A stretch of 64,000 nucleotides of DNA, taken from NCBI GenBank assembly GCA_951813065.1, contig CATOTH010000008.1, forward strand, positions 1 to 64,000, written 5' to 3'. Source of the DNA: an uncultured Bryobacterales bacterium. GTDB lineage: Bacteria; Acidobacteriota; Terriglobia; Bryobacterales; UBA6623. Both the position numbers and the translations under genes were made by a program. The notes beneath the pieces were generated by a model, which saw only the letters and a list, made by a program, of their open reading frames with translations, did not search any database and was not told where the DNA came from. Shown here one piece after another: positions 36,230-44,397 of this stretch; the stretch's first letter is position 1; every line of letters begins with the position of its first letter.

Positions 36230-36306
36230 AGCTGATTGTATTGTACGGCGCGTCGCCTTGGAACTGAGTCGATTGCCGCCGACTCTTGGCGTTTTTCGTT
36301 GGCTGG

Positions 36307-36795
36307 CTACTGCAGATAGCCGGCGATCAGGCGTCCTGCCTGGTCGGCGTCTTCCAATTCCAGCCCGGCGACTCCGATAACGTACTTGTTTTTCTGAAAC
36401 ACGAGGGTTGGGGTTTCACCGTCCATGCCATAGAAGCCTCCAAAGTGCGCGATGAACTTCGGATCGGTCAGGATGTCCCTGTAGTCCATCGTCAGGAACG
36501 TGGCCACTTCGTTGTTGCGTCGGAGGGTGAAGAAGACCTCGTACTTCTTGCCATCCTCCTCGTAGACCGCAACGTTGCCTCCAGGCATGAAGTCCTTTCC
36601 GGCTAGATTGTCCGCGACCACCTTGGCTTCGACCATTCCGGTCTTGTCGAAACGGTGCGTTTCGTCCTTGATCTCTTCCGTGATCTTTTGTGCCGGTACG
36701 ATTTTCTCCGCCGGGATGACCGATTCTGCCTCATCCGGAGCGGACCCACAGCCCATAAGTCCGAGCAAGGTGATCAAGAGTGTCAATCGGATCAT
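36307..36795 (-). CDS. Small lipoprotein of unknown function (162 aa)
   Basis: A signal peptide with lipobox LLGLMGC is followed by a soluble domain of about 140 residues with mixed strands (KYEVFFTLRRNNEVATFLTM, then DYRDILTDPKFIAHFGGFYG and NKYVIGVAG). No family is recognised. It lies 77 bp upstream of the PSD1 gene on the same strand and may share its promoter, so a role in the same envelope process is conceivable. The length and leader look complete. Confidence 0.6.
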   Translation of the reverse strand: MIRLTLLITLLGLMGCGSAPDEAESVIPAEKIVPAQKITEEIKDETHRFDKTGMVEAKVVADNLAGKDFMPGGNVAVYEEDGKKYEVFFTLRRNNEVATFLTMDYRDILTDPKFIAHFGGFYGMDGETPTLVFQKNKYVIGVAGLELEDADQAGRLIAGYLQ

Positions 36796-36929
36796 GGGAT
36801 ACCTCCACGTGGTGCCGATAGCATTGTAGCCCGGCCCCCACCCTCTCGCCTCAGATCTTTCGAGGGTGATACGTTGGCGAAAAAGCGACGAGGGTCTTGT
36901 CCCCAGACCCCCTGATAGGAATGAACGTC

Positions 36930-37220
36930 ATGAAGACCAATCTGCTCCGCCTGGCAGTTACCGATTGCTTGCTCGCGATGAGTTCGCTTCAATCATCTGC
37001 TTCCATCATCTCGGTGAATGGCGATTCGGGCGAAACCGAGTTGCTCGGGAAGGCCGCGAGCCCGACCCTGGATACGGAATCGGTGCTGCGGGATCTCGCT
37101 GGCGGCCGCTATAGAGCGATGAGCTGTCCTGTTACCCGCAAACGGGGACCGTGGCGCAAGGTTGGGCGGGCCGTGGGTCGTATCGCCAGGTACGGTCCCC
37201 TGGCGGCCGTTGTTAGTTAG
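36930..37220 (+). CDS. Possible secreted precursor peptide with cationic C-terminus (96 aa)
   Basis: A short frame with AGGA nine bases upstream (an alternative ATG lies at 36921). The N-terminus (MKTNLLRLAVTDCLLAMSSL) is leader-like, the middle is acidic (NGDSGETELLGKAASPTLDT), and the end is strongly cationic and potentially amphipathic (RKRGPWRKVGRAVGRIARYG, ending PLAAVVS). This leader, acidic propiece, basic site, cationic helix order resembles antimicrobial-peptide precursors. No homologue is recognised, and a stable DNA hairpin coincides with the coding region, so the frame may be fortuitous. Confidence 0.35.
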   Translation: MKTNLLRLAVTDCLLAMSSLQSSASIISVNGDSGETELLGKAASPTLDTESVLRDLAGGRYRAMSCPVTRKRGPWRKVGRAVGRIARYGPLAAVVS

Positions 37221-37229
37221 AAGAAGAAC

Positions 37230-37370
37230 ATGAAGGCGTCGACCAAGGTCCTAATAGGAATGGGAATAACCGCGGTTAGAGTTGTGGTTCTATATGCGAT
37301 TACGATTGACAGGGCCGCAGACGCGGCCGAGAATATGGCCCGCGACGCGCTCAGAACCATGCGGCCCTAG
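37230..37370 (+). CDS. Small single-pass membrane protein (46 aa)
   Basis: This short frame begins 9 bp after the stop of the possible precursor peptide. It encodes one hydrophobic helix (VLIGMGITAVRVVVLYAITI) followed by a charged helical tail (DRAADAAENMARDALRTM). The purine-rich AGAAGAAGAAC before the ATG could be a ribosome site. The topology would fit an immunity or anchoring peptide, but this is inference from adjacency only. Confidence 0.35.
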   Translation: MKASTKVLIGMGITAVRVVVLYAITIDRAADAAENMARDALRTMRP

Positions 37371-37778
37371 ACTCGTTCCCCGGGACCCGGTTTCACGCCT
37401 GAGTCGAAGTTTCTCGGCAGTCGAACGAACCCGCCCGAGGGGTTCGAACTGATGGTCGAATTGATCGATCACCGGGCGCCGTGGGATGGTCGGATGTCGA
37501 GGACTTCCGGCTGGAATCCGAACACCGGCAGGGCAGTTGCAGCGCCTCCCGAAGCCTGTCACGCACCACTTCCGTTTGTCGGGCTAAGCAAATCGTGCCG
37601 GTAGGTCCACAGAAACGTCGGAACTGTCTCACTGCGGCGCCTAAAGGTAGGGAATGGTTATGCTTATCCTCTCCGCGCTAAGGTCTCCAAAGGGTAGCCG
37701 TATTTGGTCTAATGGACTGCAAGACATGGTTGAGTGCTTTCTGTGGACCGGGAGGCACGAAGCTTCCGAGGGGGGATC
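37371..37778 (+). other. Gene-free stretch before the pentapeptide-repeat gene
   Basis: About 400 bp in which I see no supportable gene. A GAGGGGGG ribosome site closes the region just before the pentapeptide-repeat start. Confidence 0.4.
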
Positions 37779-38171
37779 ATGGCGGATCCATTGCAGTTGC
37801 GGAAGTTGAGGAGCAACGTCGACGCCTGGAATCAGTGGCGGCAACGGAACCCGGACGTGCATGTGGACCTGCGAGGTGCCGATCTCAGCAATGCTGATCT
37901 CCGGCTTGCCAATTTGCGAAACGCTGATCTGCGCGAAGCCAGCATGATCATGGCGAACTTGACTGGGGCGGACTTGCACGGATCAGACTTGCGGAATGCA
38001 AACCTCGTTGGTGCCAGGATGATTGGGGTCGACATTTCAGGCACGGACCTGCGTGGCGCCGACATTCGCACGGCGGAGGACCTCACTCCAGAACAATTGA
38101 TGGAAACCCGTTTCGACGCCGCGACCGTGCTGCCCGAGCCGATGACGGATCTCACGAAGCTGTCCGAGTAG
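37779..38171 (+). CDS. Pentapeptide-repeat protein (130 aa)
   Basis: Starts MADPLQLRKL after a GAGGGGGG ribosome site. From about residue 28 it runs in A(D/N)LxX repeats: VDLRGADLSNADLRLANLRN, ADLREASMIMANLTGADLHG and further coils, forming a short right-handed quadrilateral beta helix of about three turns. It ends in DLTPEQLMETRFDAATVLPE, a common closing segment. Relatives range from DNA-mimic gyrase-protection proteins to unknown small proteins; this one is too short to assign. Convergent with the dehydrogenase gene. Confidence 0.88.
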   Translation: MADPLQLRKLRSNVDAWNQWRQRNPDVHVDLRGADLSNADLRLANLRNADLREASMIMANLTGADLHGSDLRNANLVGARMIGVDISGTDLRGADIRTAEDLTPEQLMETRFDAATVLPEPMTDLTKLSE

Positions 38172-38187
38172 GCTCGCTACTGGATGG

Positions 38188-39231
38188 TCACAGGTTCCGG
38201 ATAACCTGCTCGGTCATTTCGGAACAGGTCATCGCTCCGCCCAGATCCCGTGTGCGGCAATCCGGGTCGCTCAACGCTCGCTCGACGGCATCGCGGATTG
38301 CATCGCCACTGGCCCGGAGATCCAGCCAGTCCAACATCATCGCCGCGGACAGGATTGTGGCGAGTGGGTTTGCAATGCCTTGGCCGGCGATATCCGGCGC
38401 GCTGCCGTGCGCCGGCTGGAAGACGGCATACTCTTCGCCAATGTCTGCGGAAGGTGCGAGCCCCATGCCGCCGACGATGCCAGCGGCCAGGTCGGAGAGG
38501 ATATCACCGAACATGTTCTCTGTCACCATGACGTCGAAGCGTTCGGGTTGCTGAACCAAGTACAAGGCAGCTGCGTCGACATAGACCCTTTCCACCTCGA
38601 TGTTCGGGTGCTCCTCCGCAATGCCATCGAACACTTCCCGAAAGAATGCCATTGCGGGCAGCACGTTGGCCTTGTCCACGAGCGTCAGTTTGCCTTTCCG
38701 TAACGAAGCCTCGGCGAAGGCCGCCCGCACGATGCGTTCGGCTCCGAAGCGCGTGATTCGCATGGCGTTCTCGACGAATTCAGCATCCAGGGCATGTCGT
38801 GCTTTGCGTTCCGCAAACAGGCCCTCTGTATTTTCGCGGTAGAGCACGAAGTCGATGCTGTCCGCCGACTGTCCCTTGAGCGGAGTTAACGACTCTTGGT
38901 ACAGCCGCACTGGCCGGATTCCCTGGTAGAGGTCGAGTTGCTCCCGGATGTCGATCTGCGGGGCCATTTCCGTCCCGTTCGGCCAGCGGACCTGCGGAAG
39001 GCCCATCGCGCCAAGTAGGATCGCGTCGCATCTGCTCGCCTTCGCCAGCGCTTCCGGGGGCAGCGGGTTCCCCGATTGAAGGAATTCTCCGGCACCTACC
39101 GAATAGGTCTCGAACTCGAACACGAGGTCGTCAGAGTAGACCTCGACGGCTTCAAGGACCTTGACGGCGGCGTGGGTGACTTCCGGGCCGATACCGTCCC
39201 CGGGTAGCAATGCAATGCGCAGATGGCTCAA
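38188..39231 (-). CDS. Isocitrate/isopropylmalate dehydrogenase family protein (347 aa)
   Basis: NAD-dependent oxidative decarboxylase. Family marks are ALLPGDGIGPEV at the N-terminus, ILLGAMGLPQVRWPNGTEMA, GIRPVRLY, YRENTEGLFAER, LVDKANVLPAMAFF, and the signature NMFGDILSDLAAGIVGGMGL followed by PSADIG. The WPNGTEMAP substrate-loop sequence departs from textbook LeuB, so tartrate/malate-type substrates are possible; no leuCD lies nearby. The TTG start (SHLRIALL) matches family length. The ATG 36 bp upstream would overlap the start codon of the divergent PhyH gene and is less likely. Confidence 0.85.
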   Translation of the reverse strand: MSHLRIALLPGDGIGPEVTHAAVKVLEAVEVYSDDLVFEFETYSVGAGEFLQSGNPLPPEALAKASRCDAILLGAMGLPQVRWPNGTEMAPQIDIREQLDLYQGIRPVRLYQESLTPLKGQSADSIDFVLYRENTEGLFAERKARHALDAEFVENAMRITRFGAERIVRAAFAEASLRKGKLTLVDKANVLPAMAFFREVFDGIAEEHPNIEVERVYVDAAALYLVQQPERFDVMVTENMFGDILSDLAAGIVGGMGLAPSADIGEEYAVFQPAHGSAPDIAGQGIANPLATILSAAMMLDWLDLRASGDAIRDAVERALSDPDCRTRDLGGAMTCSEMTEQVIRNL

Positions 39232-39265
39232 TCCAGCATTATCCCGATCTCGGTATCCTAACCGC

Positions 39266-40114
39266 ATGAAGGCGGGCAGTCCGGATGTCGAGGGTGCCGT
39301 CCAGGAACTCTGCCACGGCTGCGGCTACATCGTGCTGGAAGACTTCTTCCCCGCCGACCTGGTAGCTGCAGCCCGGGACGAGATCTACAGGTTGGTCGAG
39401 CAGGAGCCGAACCGCACCTCTCACTTCTATGGTGACAAAGAGAACCGGGCGCAGGCGCGGGTCTGGAACTTGCCGGCCAAGAGCGATCTGTTCCGGCGCC
39501 TGTGCGCCGACGAGCGCATGCTCGCCATCATGCGGCCGATCTTGGGAGAGGACCTGATGCTGAGTTCTTTTGCCGCCAACGTCCTGCATCCCGGTGCGCA
39601 GGCTCAGGAGCCGCATGTCGATTACCCGTACTGGGACTTGCACGCCCGCGACCGCTGGCCACGTGCCCTGAACGCCAGCTATCACCTCGCGGTCGAGTCT
39701 GTCATCCCTTTGGACGAGTTCACTGTCGAGAACGGCGCCACGGCTATCGCGCCCGGCAGCCAAAAGCTTGCGCGGTGGCCGGATCCCGAGACGTTTGCGG
39801 CCAACCACATCCGCGTGACGATGCGGCCTGGCAGCCTGCTTCTGTTCCCGGCTCTCATGTGGCACGCGGGTCAGACCAACCAATCTGGGGCTTCGCGGGC
39901 TGCGCTGTTGGGGTCTTACACGATCAAGTCGATTAAGCCGATCGAAGATTGGAGCCGGTGCGTCGACCGGGACGAGGCGTGTGGCTACGCCAAAGCGATG
40001 CAAGACCTGCTCGGCCTGCACTACCCCTATCCAGCCGTGATGGACGGACTTCCGGGGAGAAGCTCGGAAGGGGCTCGGAGCTCGCAGTCCATCCTGGCCA
40101 AAGTGGAGGACTGA
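39266..40114 (+). CDS. Phytanoyl-CoA dioxygenase (PhyH) family protein (282 aa)
   Basis: Fe(II)/2-oxoglutarate-dependent oxygenase with a double-stranded beta-helix. The iron site appears as QEPHVDYPYWDLHA (H-x-D) and the distal His in FPALMWHAGQTN; SRAALLGSYTIKS supplies the 2-oxoglutarate-binding Arg region. Likely cytoplasmic. Members hydroxylate diverse small molecules. It is divergent from the dehydrogenase with at most 34 bp between starts and is followed after 4 bp by a sulfatase, so PhyH and the sulfatase form an operon. Such pairs are common in sulfated-compound catabolic gene sets. Confidence 0.88.
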   Translation: MKAGSPDVEGAVQELCHGCGYIVLEDFFPADLVAAARDEIYRLVEQEPNRTSHFYGDKENRAQARVWNLPAKSDLFRRLCADERMLAIMRPILGEDLMLSSFAANVLHPGAQAQEPHVDYPYWDLHARDRWPRALNASYHLAVESVIPLDEFTVENGATAIAPGSQKLARWPDPETFAANHIRVTMRPGSLLLFPALMWHAGQTNQSGASRAALLGSYTIKSIKPIEDWSRCVDRDEACGYAKAMQDLLGLHYPYPAVMDGLPGRSSEGARSSQSILAKVED

Positions 40115-40118
40115 ATCA

Positions 40119-41702
40119 ATGACAGCTATGACGCGCCGCGAATTGCTCGCGAGTTCGCTTGCCGGTGGCGCAGCCGCATGCAGCGGCCGTCCCTCCAATC
40201 GGCGCCCCAACATCCTGCTGGCGTATTCGGACGACCAATCGTATCCTCACGCCTCGATACTGGGCGACGCTGTTGTCCGCACGCCTGCCTTCGACCGAGT
40301 AGCTCGGGAGGGGGTGCTGTTCGACCACTCCTATGCGGCATGCCCGTCCTGTACCCCTTCGCGGTCATCCCTGCTCACCGGCCGCCCGATGTGGCGGATC
40401 GGAGAAGCTGGCGTGCTGTACGGCACGCTGCCTGCCGAGTATCCGTTATTCACCCACATTCTCGAGGATGCGGGTTACCACGTAGGCTTCGTCGGCAAGC
40501 CGTGGGCTCCTGGTGACTGGCAGGCCGGCGGCCTGGAGCGCCACCCGTTCTGCAGTGAGTATGCGGCACGCCTGGAGCCAAGTCCGCCCGCCGGCATCGA
40601 CCTGCGTGACTACGCTGCCAACTTTGAGGATTTCCTGGCCGACCGGCCACCCGAGGCACCCTTTCTCTTCTTCTTCGGCGCGACCGAGCCGCATCGCGAC
40701 TATGAGCCTGGAATCGGGCAGCGCAGCGGTTTGGATCCGGCCCGGGTACAGGTGCCGCCGTACCTGCCCAATGCGCCGGAAGTGCGATCCGAACTGCTGG
40801 ACTACTACTACGAGATCGAGCATTTTGACCGCCATCTCGGCCGCATGCTGGACACCTTGGAGCGAATGGGCGAACTTGACAATACGCTGGTCGTCGTGAC
40901 GTCGGACAACGGCATGCCGTTTAGCCGCACCAAGTCGACGCTATACGATGGCGGCACACGCATGCCGACAGCGGTGCGGTGGGGCGAGCGCGTTCCGGGC
41001 GGGCGTCGAGTCGATGATTTCGTCAGTCATGTCGATTGGGCACCGACATTTCTCGAGGCGGCGGGACTGGAGCCGAATGACATGCACGACGGCCGCAGTA
41101 TCGTTACGCTGCTCCAGTCGTCCGGTGATGGGCAGGTCGAGCCGTCGCGGGACCATGTGGTCACAGCGATGGAGCGGCACACTTGGTGCCGTCCCGACGG
41201 TGCCACGTATCCGATGCGGGCGATCCGCACGCACAAGTATCTGTATATCCGCAACTTTGAGCCTGACCGCTGGCCGACTGGTGGGCCTGAGTTCATCTCA
41301 TCCAACAAGGCTCCTCACGGGGATATCGACGACGGGCCATTCAAGGACTTTATGCTGCGCCCCGAGACGCGGCGGGATTTTCCGGTCGAGTTCGCAGCCG
41401 GCTTCGGAAAGCGACCCTTGGAAGAGTTGTACGATTGCCGCTCCGATCCTGACCAGATGCACAACCTTGCTCCCGATCCGGACTACCAAGAGATCCGCGC
41501 CCAACTCTGGGAGCAACTCGAGTCCTCGCTGCGTGAGGACGGTGACCCTCGCATCGAAGGACGCGACCCATGGCAAGGCTATGCGTACCGGCAGATCGAC
41601 GGCTTCGGTGCGACCTACAATCGAACGCTCAGTGACGCGGAACGAGAGGCGGCGCGCTCACGCGGCAAGCACGCGGTTGGACACGCAAAGCCCGAGCCCT
41701 AA
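40119..41702 (+). CDS. Sulfatase with TAT leader (527 aa)
   Basis: Type I sulfatase. A TAT-type leader (MTRRELLASSLAGGAAAC, possibly also lipidated at the Cys) precedes NILLAYSDDQSYPHASI and the formylglycine motif CPSCTPSRSSLLTGRPMWR (C-x-P-S-R). The metal and substrate regions include FVGKPWAPGDW and LVVVTSDNGMPFSRTKSTLY. This layout (C-T-P-S-R, short loop, PFSRTKSTLYDGG) matches the heparan-N-sulfatase-like group. Coupled to PhyH by a 4-bp gap. Exported; the substrate may be a sulfated sugar. Confidence 0.92.
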   Translation: MTAMTRRELLASSLAGGAAACSGRPSNRRPNILLAYSDDQSYPHASILGDAVVRTPAFDRVAREGVLFDHSYAACPSCTPSRSSLLTGRPMWRIGEAGVLYGTLPAEYPLFTHILEDAGYHVGFVGKPWAPGDWQAGGLERHPFCSEYAARLEPSPPAGIDLRDYAANFEDFLADRPPEAPFLFFFGATEPHRDYEPGIGQRSGLDPARVQVPPYLPNAPEVRSELLDYYYEIEHFDRHLGRMLDTLERMGELDNTLVVVTSDNGMPFSRTKSTLYDGGTRMPTAVRWGERVPGGRRVDDFVSHVDWAPTFLEAAGLEPNDMHDGRSIVTLLQSSGDGQVEPSRDHVVTAMERHTWCRPDGATYPMRAIRTHKYLYIRNFEPDRWPTGGPEFISSNKAPHGDIDDGPFKDFMLRPETRRDFPVEFAAGFGKRPLEELYDCRSDPDQMHNLAPDPDYQEIRAQLWEQLESSLREDGDPRIEGRDPWQGYAYRQIDGFGATYNRTLSDAEREAARSRGKHAVGHAKPEP

Positions 41703-42133
41703 GACCTGGTGTCAAGAAGGGAGTTCGGAGCGGTTTTCGGATGCGACTGGATGATTGTCCGCAACTCCGTGCGTGAGTCTTGTCGCGACTTGGATTGATG
41801 GCGATCTGGACATTGCCGCCCGTTTATGGACGTGGGGTCCAACGTCACCAAACTCCAACCGCTGTGGATTACCTTGGACTTACCGGGGCCCACGCAGTGA
41901 GACCGCCCGGAATCCCAATCTCACACTGACTGATCCGAAGACCGGTTCAATCAGCTCTTTGCGGAGGTGGAGTGCTCCTGGCCACGTTTGGCCGGCCCGA
42001 CTCGTTCTCCCTGCCAGCCTGGGTAAGGACAATGCGCGTCGTCTCAGGCGGCCAGATCAGCGAAACATGAAAACTATTCGCAAAGTCGTGGCTCGAACCG
42101 TAACTCCGGGGCTGTTCCGCTGGCCTTTCTCAC
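41703..42133 (+). other. Gene-free stretch before the di-haem peroxidase
   Basis: About 430 bp with no gene or clear signal. The peroxidase promoter presumably lies near its 3' end. Confidence 0.4.
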
Positions 42134-43867
42134 ATGCACTGCCACCGGCTTGGCGTCAACAATCCGACTGTCAGATTCCAGGTGTTGAATCGCTTGGTTC
42201 AGTGGAGCCTTGCAATCCTGGCCGCCGCGACCGCCGTTGGTGGTGCCAACGCGCAGCTTGGGCCGCACCTTCCCGAGGAACCATTCGACTATGCGGGCAT
42301 CGTTCTGCCTGACCACTATCGGTTTAGCAACTTTCCCGGTGGACGTCGCACCGGAGGAGCGGCCGTCAATCACGACAACACGCCTGCCAGCAACAGACTT
42401 ACAAACGAGGGTGCCGCGCTAGGGCGCGTCTTGTTCTATGACAAGAGCCTCAGTGCAAACGGCACGATCTCGTGTTCCTCATGCCATCTCCAGGAGCATG
42501 GATTCACGGATCCAAGGCGACGGAGCACGGGCTTTGAGGGCGGTCTCACACGACGCCACTCGATGAGCCTCACGAACGCGAGGTACTACCGGGAGGGGAA
42601 GTTCTTCTGGGACGAACGCGCGATGACGCTGGAGGACCAGGTGCTGATGCCGTTCCAGGATCCAGTTGAGATGGGATTGACGCTGGATCAACTCGAGACC
42701 TTGGGGCGGTCGCAGTCCTACTACCCGGCCCTGTTCGAGGCCGCATTCGGATCGCCAAGGGTCGATTCGGGTCGGATCGCACGCGCTCTGGCACAGTTCG
42801 TGCGCAGCATTGTGAGCGTGGATTCCAAGTACGACCGAGGGCGGATCCAAGTTGCCAGCCCACAGGCGGATTTTCCGAACTTCAGTGCCCTGGAAAACGA
42901 AGGGAAACGGATCTTCATGACGAATGGAGGAGTTGGCAGGGCACCCTGTACGGTCTGCCACAACACCGAGTCCTTTTCTCTGATTAATCCCGCCGCCAAC
43001 CGCAATCGACGCACGGACGCGTCCAACAACGGACTGGATGCCGTCTCAATCGCCGACCGTGGCGTCGAGGAAACGACCAACAATGATCGGAACACGGGAG
43101 ATTTCAAGTCACCGTCTCTCCGGAATGTGGGCGTCGGCGCTCCGTACATGCACGACGGGCGGTTTGCGACGCTTGAGGAAGTGGTTGATCACTACAGTTC
43201 GGGCATGCAGGCTCATTCGAACCTTGCTGTGGCATTGCGCAGGTCCAACGGGGAACCCAGGCATTACAATTTCTCGGCGCGAGAAAAGGCGGCGCTGGTC
43301 GCGTTCTTGCACACGTTGACCGACGACTCCCTGCTAACCGACGAAAAGTTCTCGGATCCGTTCATTGACCCGCAATTACCAGTTGTCACTCAAGTGAGCA
43401 ACAGCACGATTCCGCTTCGTACAATCTCAGATCACGAATGGGTCACGATAACCGGTCGCAACCTCGCTGAATCGACGCTGGTCTATACGGGTCCTGCCTC
43501 CGGGGACGCCGGATTCCCCCACAGTCTGGGGGGAGTCAGGGTGACCATCAATGCAGCGCCCGCGCCGATCGGATCGGTCAGCCCTTCGCAACTCCTTGTA
43601 TTGACATCGACAAGCACCCTGATGGGCGAGGTAGAGGTGCACTTGACGAATTCGCTTGGCAGCAGCGATGTCATGACGAGAATCAGACAGGAAGTCCCAC
43701 CAGCGGTCGCGCAATCCAGTACCTCTGACAGCCGGCGAGGTCGGGGAGCGGCCACCACTTGGTTTGGAACTGCTCAAGGCTGGTTCTTCAGGGTCGTCGT
43801 ACCTCGTGCCGGTCTCCAGCGATGGTTCCCGCGCTGGAGAACCAGGGCCTCTCGATTGGCCGGGTAG
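42134..43867 (+). CDS. Di-haem cytochrome c peroxidase-like protein with IPT-type C-terminus (577 aa frame)
   Basis: Exported MauG/CcpA-type protein. A leader (WSLAILAAATAVGGANAQ) precedes the haem site ISCSSCHLQEHGFTD and a second site APCTVCHNTESF. DFKSPSLRNVGVGAPYMHDG is the conserved late region. Residues from about 415 form an IPT/TIG-like beta domain (HEWVTITGRNLAESTLVY, VSPSQLLVLT). From about 43740 the frame becomes Arg/Trp-rich, and a better protein-like sequence continues one base later up to a stop at 43949, so a frameshift near the end is likely. It reduces peroxide or oxidises a partner in the periplasm. Confidence 0.82.
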   Translation: MHCHRLGVNNPTVRFQVLNRLVQWSLAILAAATAVGGANAQLGPHLPEEPFDYAGIVLPDHYRFSNFPGGRRTGGAAVNHDNTPASNRLTNEGAALGRVLFYDKSLSANGTISCSSCHLQEHGFTDPRRRSTGFEGGLTRRHSMSLTNARYYREGKFFWDERAMTLEDQVLMPFQDPVEMGLTLDQLETLGRSQSYYPALFEAAFGSPRVDSGRIARALAQFVRSIVSVDSKYDRGRIQVASPQADFPNFSALENEGKRIFMTNGGVGRAPCTVCHNTESFSLINPAANRNRRTDASNNGLDAVSIADRGVEETTNNDRNTGDFKSPSLRNVGVGAPYMHDGRFATLEEVVDHYSSGMQAHSNLAVALRRSNGEPRHYNFSAREKAALVAFLHTLTDDSLLTDEKFSDPFIDPQLPVVTQVSNSTIPLRTISDHEWVTITGRNLAESTLVYTGPASGDAGFPHSLGGVRVTINAAPAPIGSVSPSQLLVLTSTSTLMGEVEVHLTNSLGSSDVMTRIRQEVPPAVAQSSTSDSRRGRGAATTWFGTAQGWFFRVVVPRAGLQRWFPRWRTRASRLAG

Positions 43868-44397
43868 TGGTGTGATCAGGGCCCGCATCCAGACCATGAA
43901 CGCTGGCATTGGCTCGGGGCCGCTTCTCCCGGCCAGCGTCTATGGTTAGGCACCTGGACACCCATGCGGCTTGCTGCGCCACGAGCGTTCTTGCTGAGGG
44001 CGTGCAAGACCCTGACGGGCTCGCCGGGACGATCGCCCGCGGGCTGCGGCGGGCAGCAATCATCGTGGCGCCCGTCGCCGTCAGCGTCTTCCCCCGACTG
44101 CGGATGCTGATGCCAGTCAGTCTCGGGACGAGGTCTACGTCATGTAGCGTCAGTGACAGAGTTGCATTCCGCGGGGTCGACGCGCTCAGGTCGATCCCTT
44201 GCCGGCGCTGCTGACCGTCTCTGGTGGCCGTCATTGCTACGAGCGCAACGGCCGGAATCGCGCAACCGAACGCGGCTGGCTCGGACTGCCAGTCCAATCG
44301 ATAGAGCGTTCGGGACTGACGCATCCTGGAAGAACACCCTACCGCCCCATTGCCGGATCGATTAGGGCTATCCTAGTGACGCAATCGAGGGTATATC
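43868..44397 (+). other. Gene-free stretch; out-of-frame tail of the peroxidase to 43949
   Basis: The first 80 bp probably encode the displaced end of the peroxidase (IRARIQTMNAGIGSGPLLPA in the alternative frame). The remainder has no supportable gene, only competing open frames on both strands. Confidence 0.4.
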
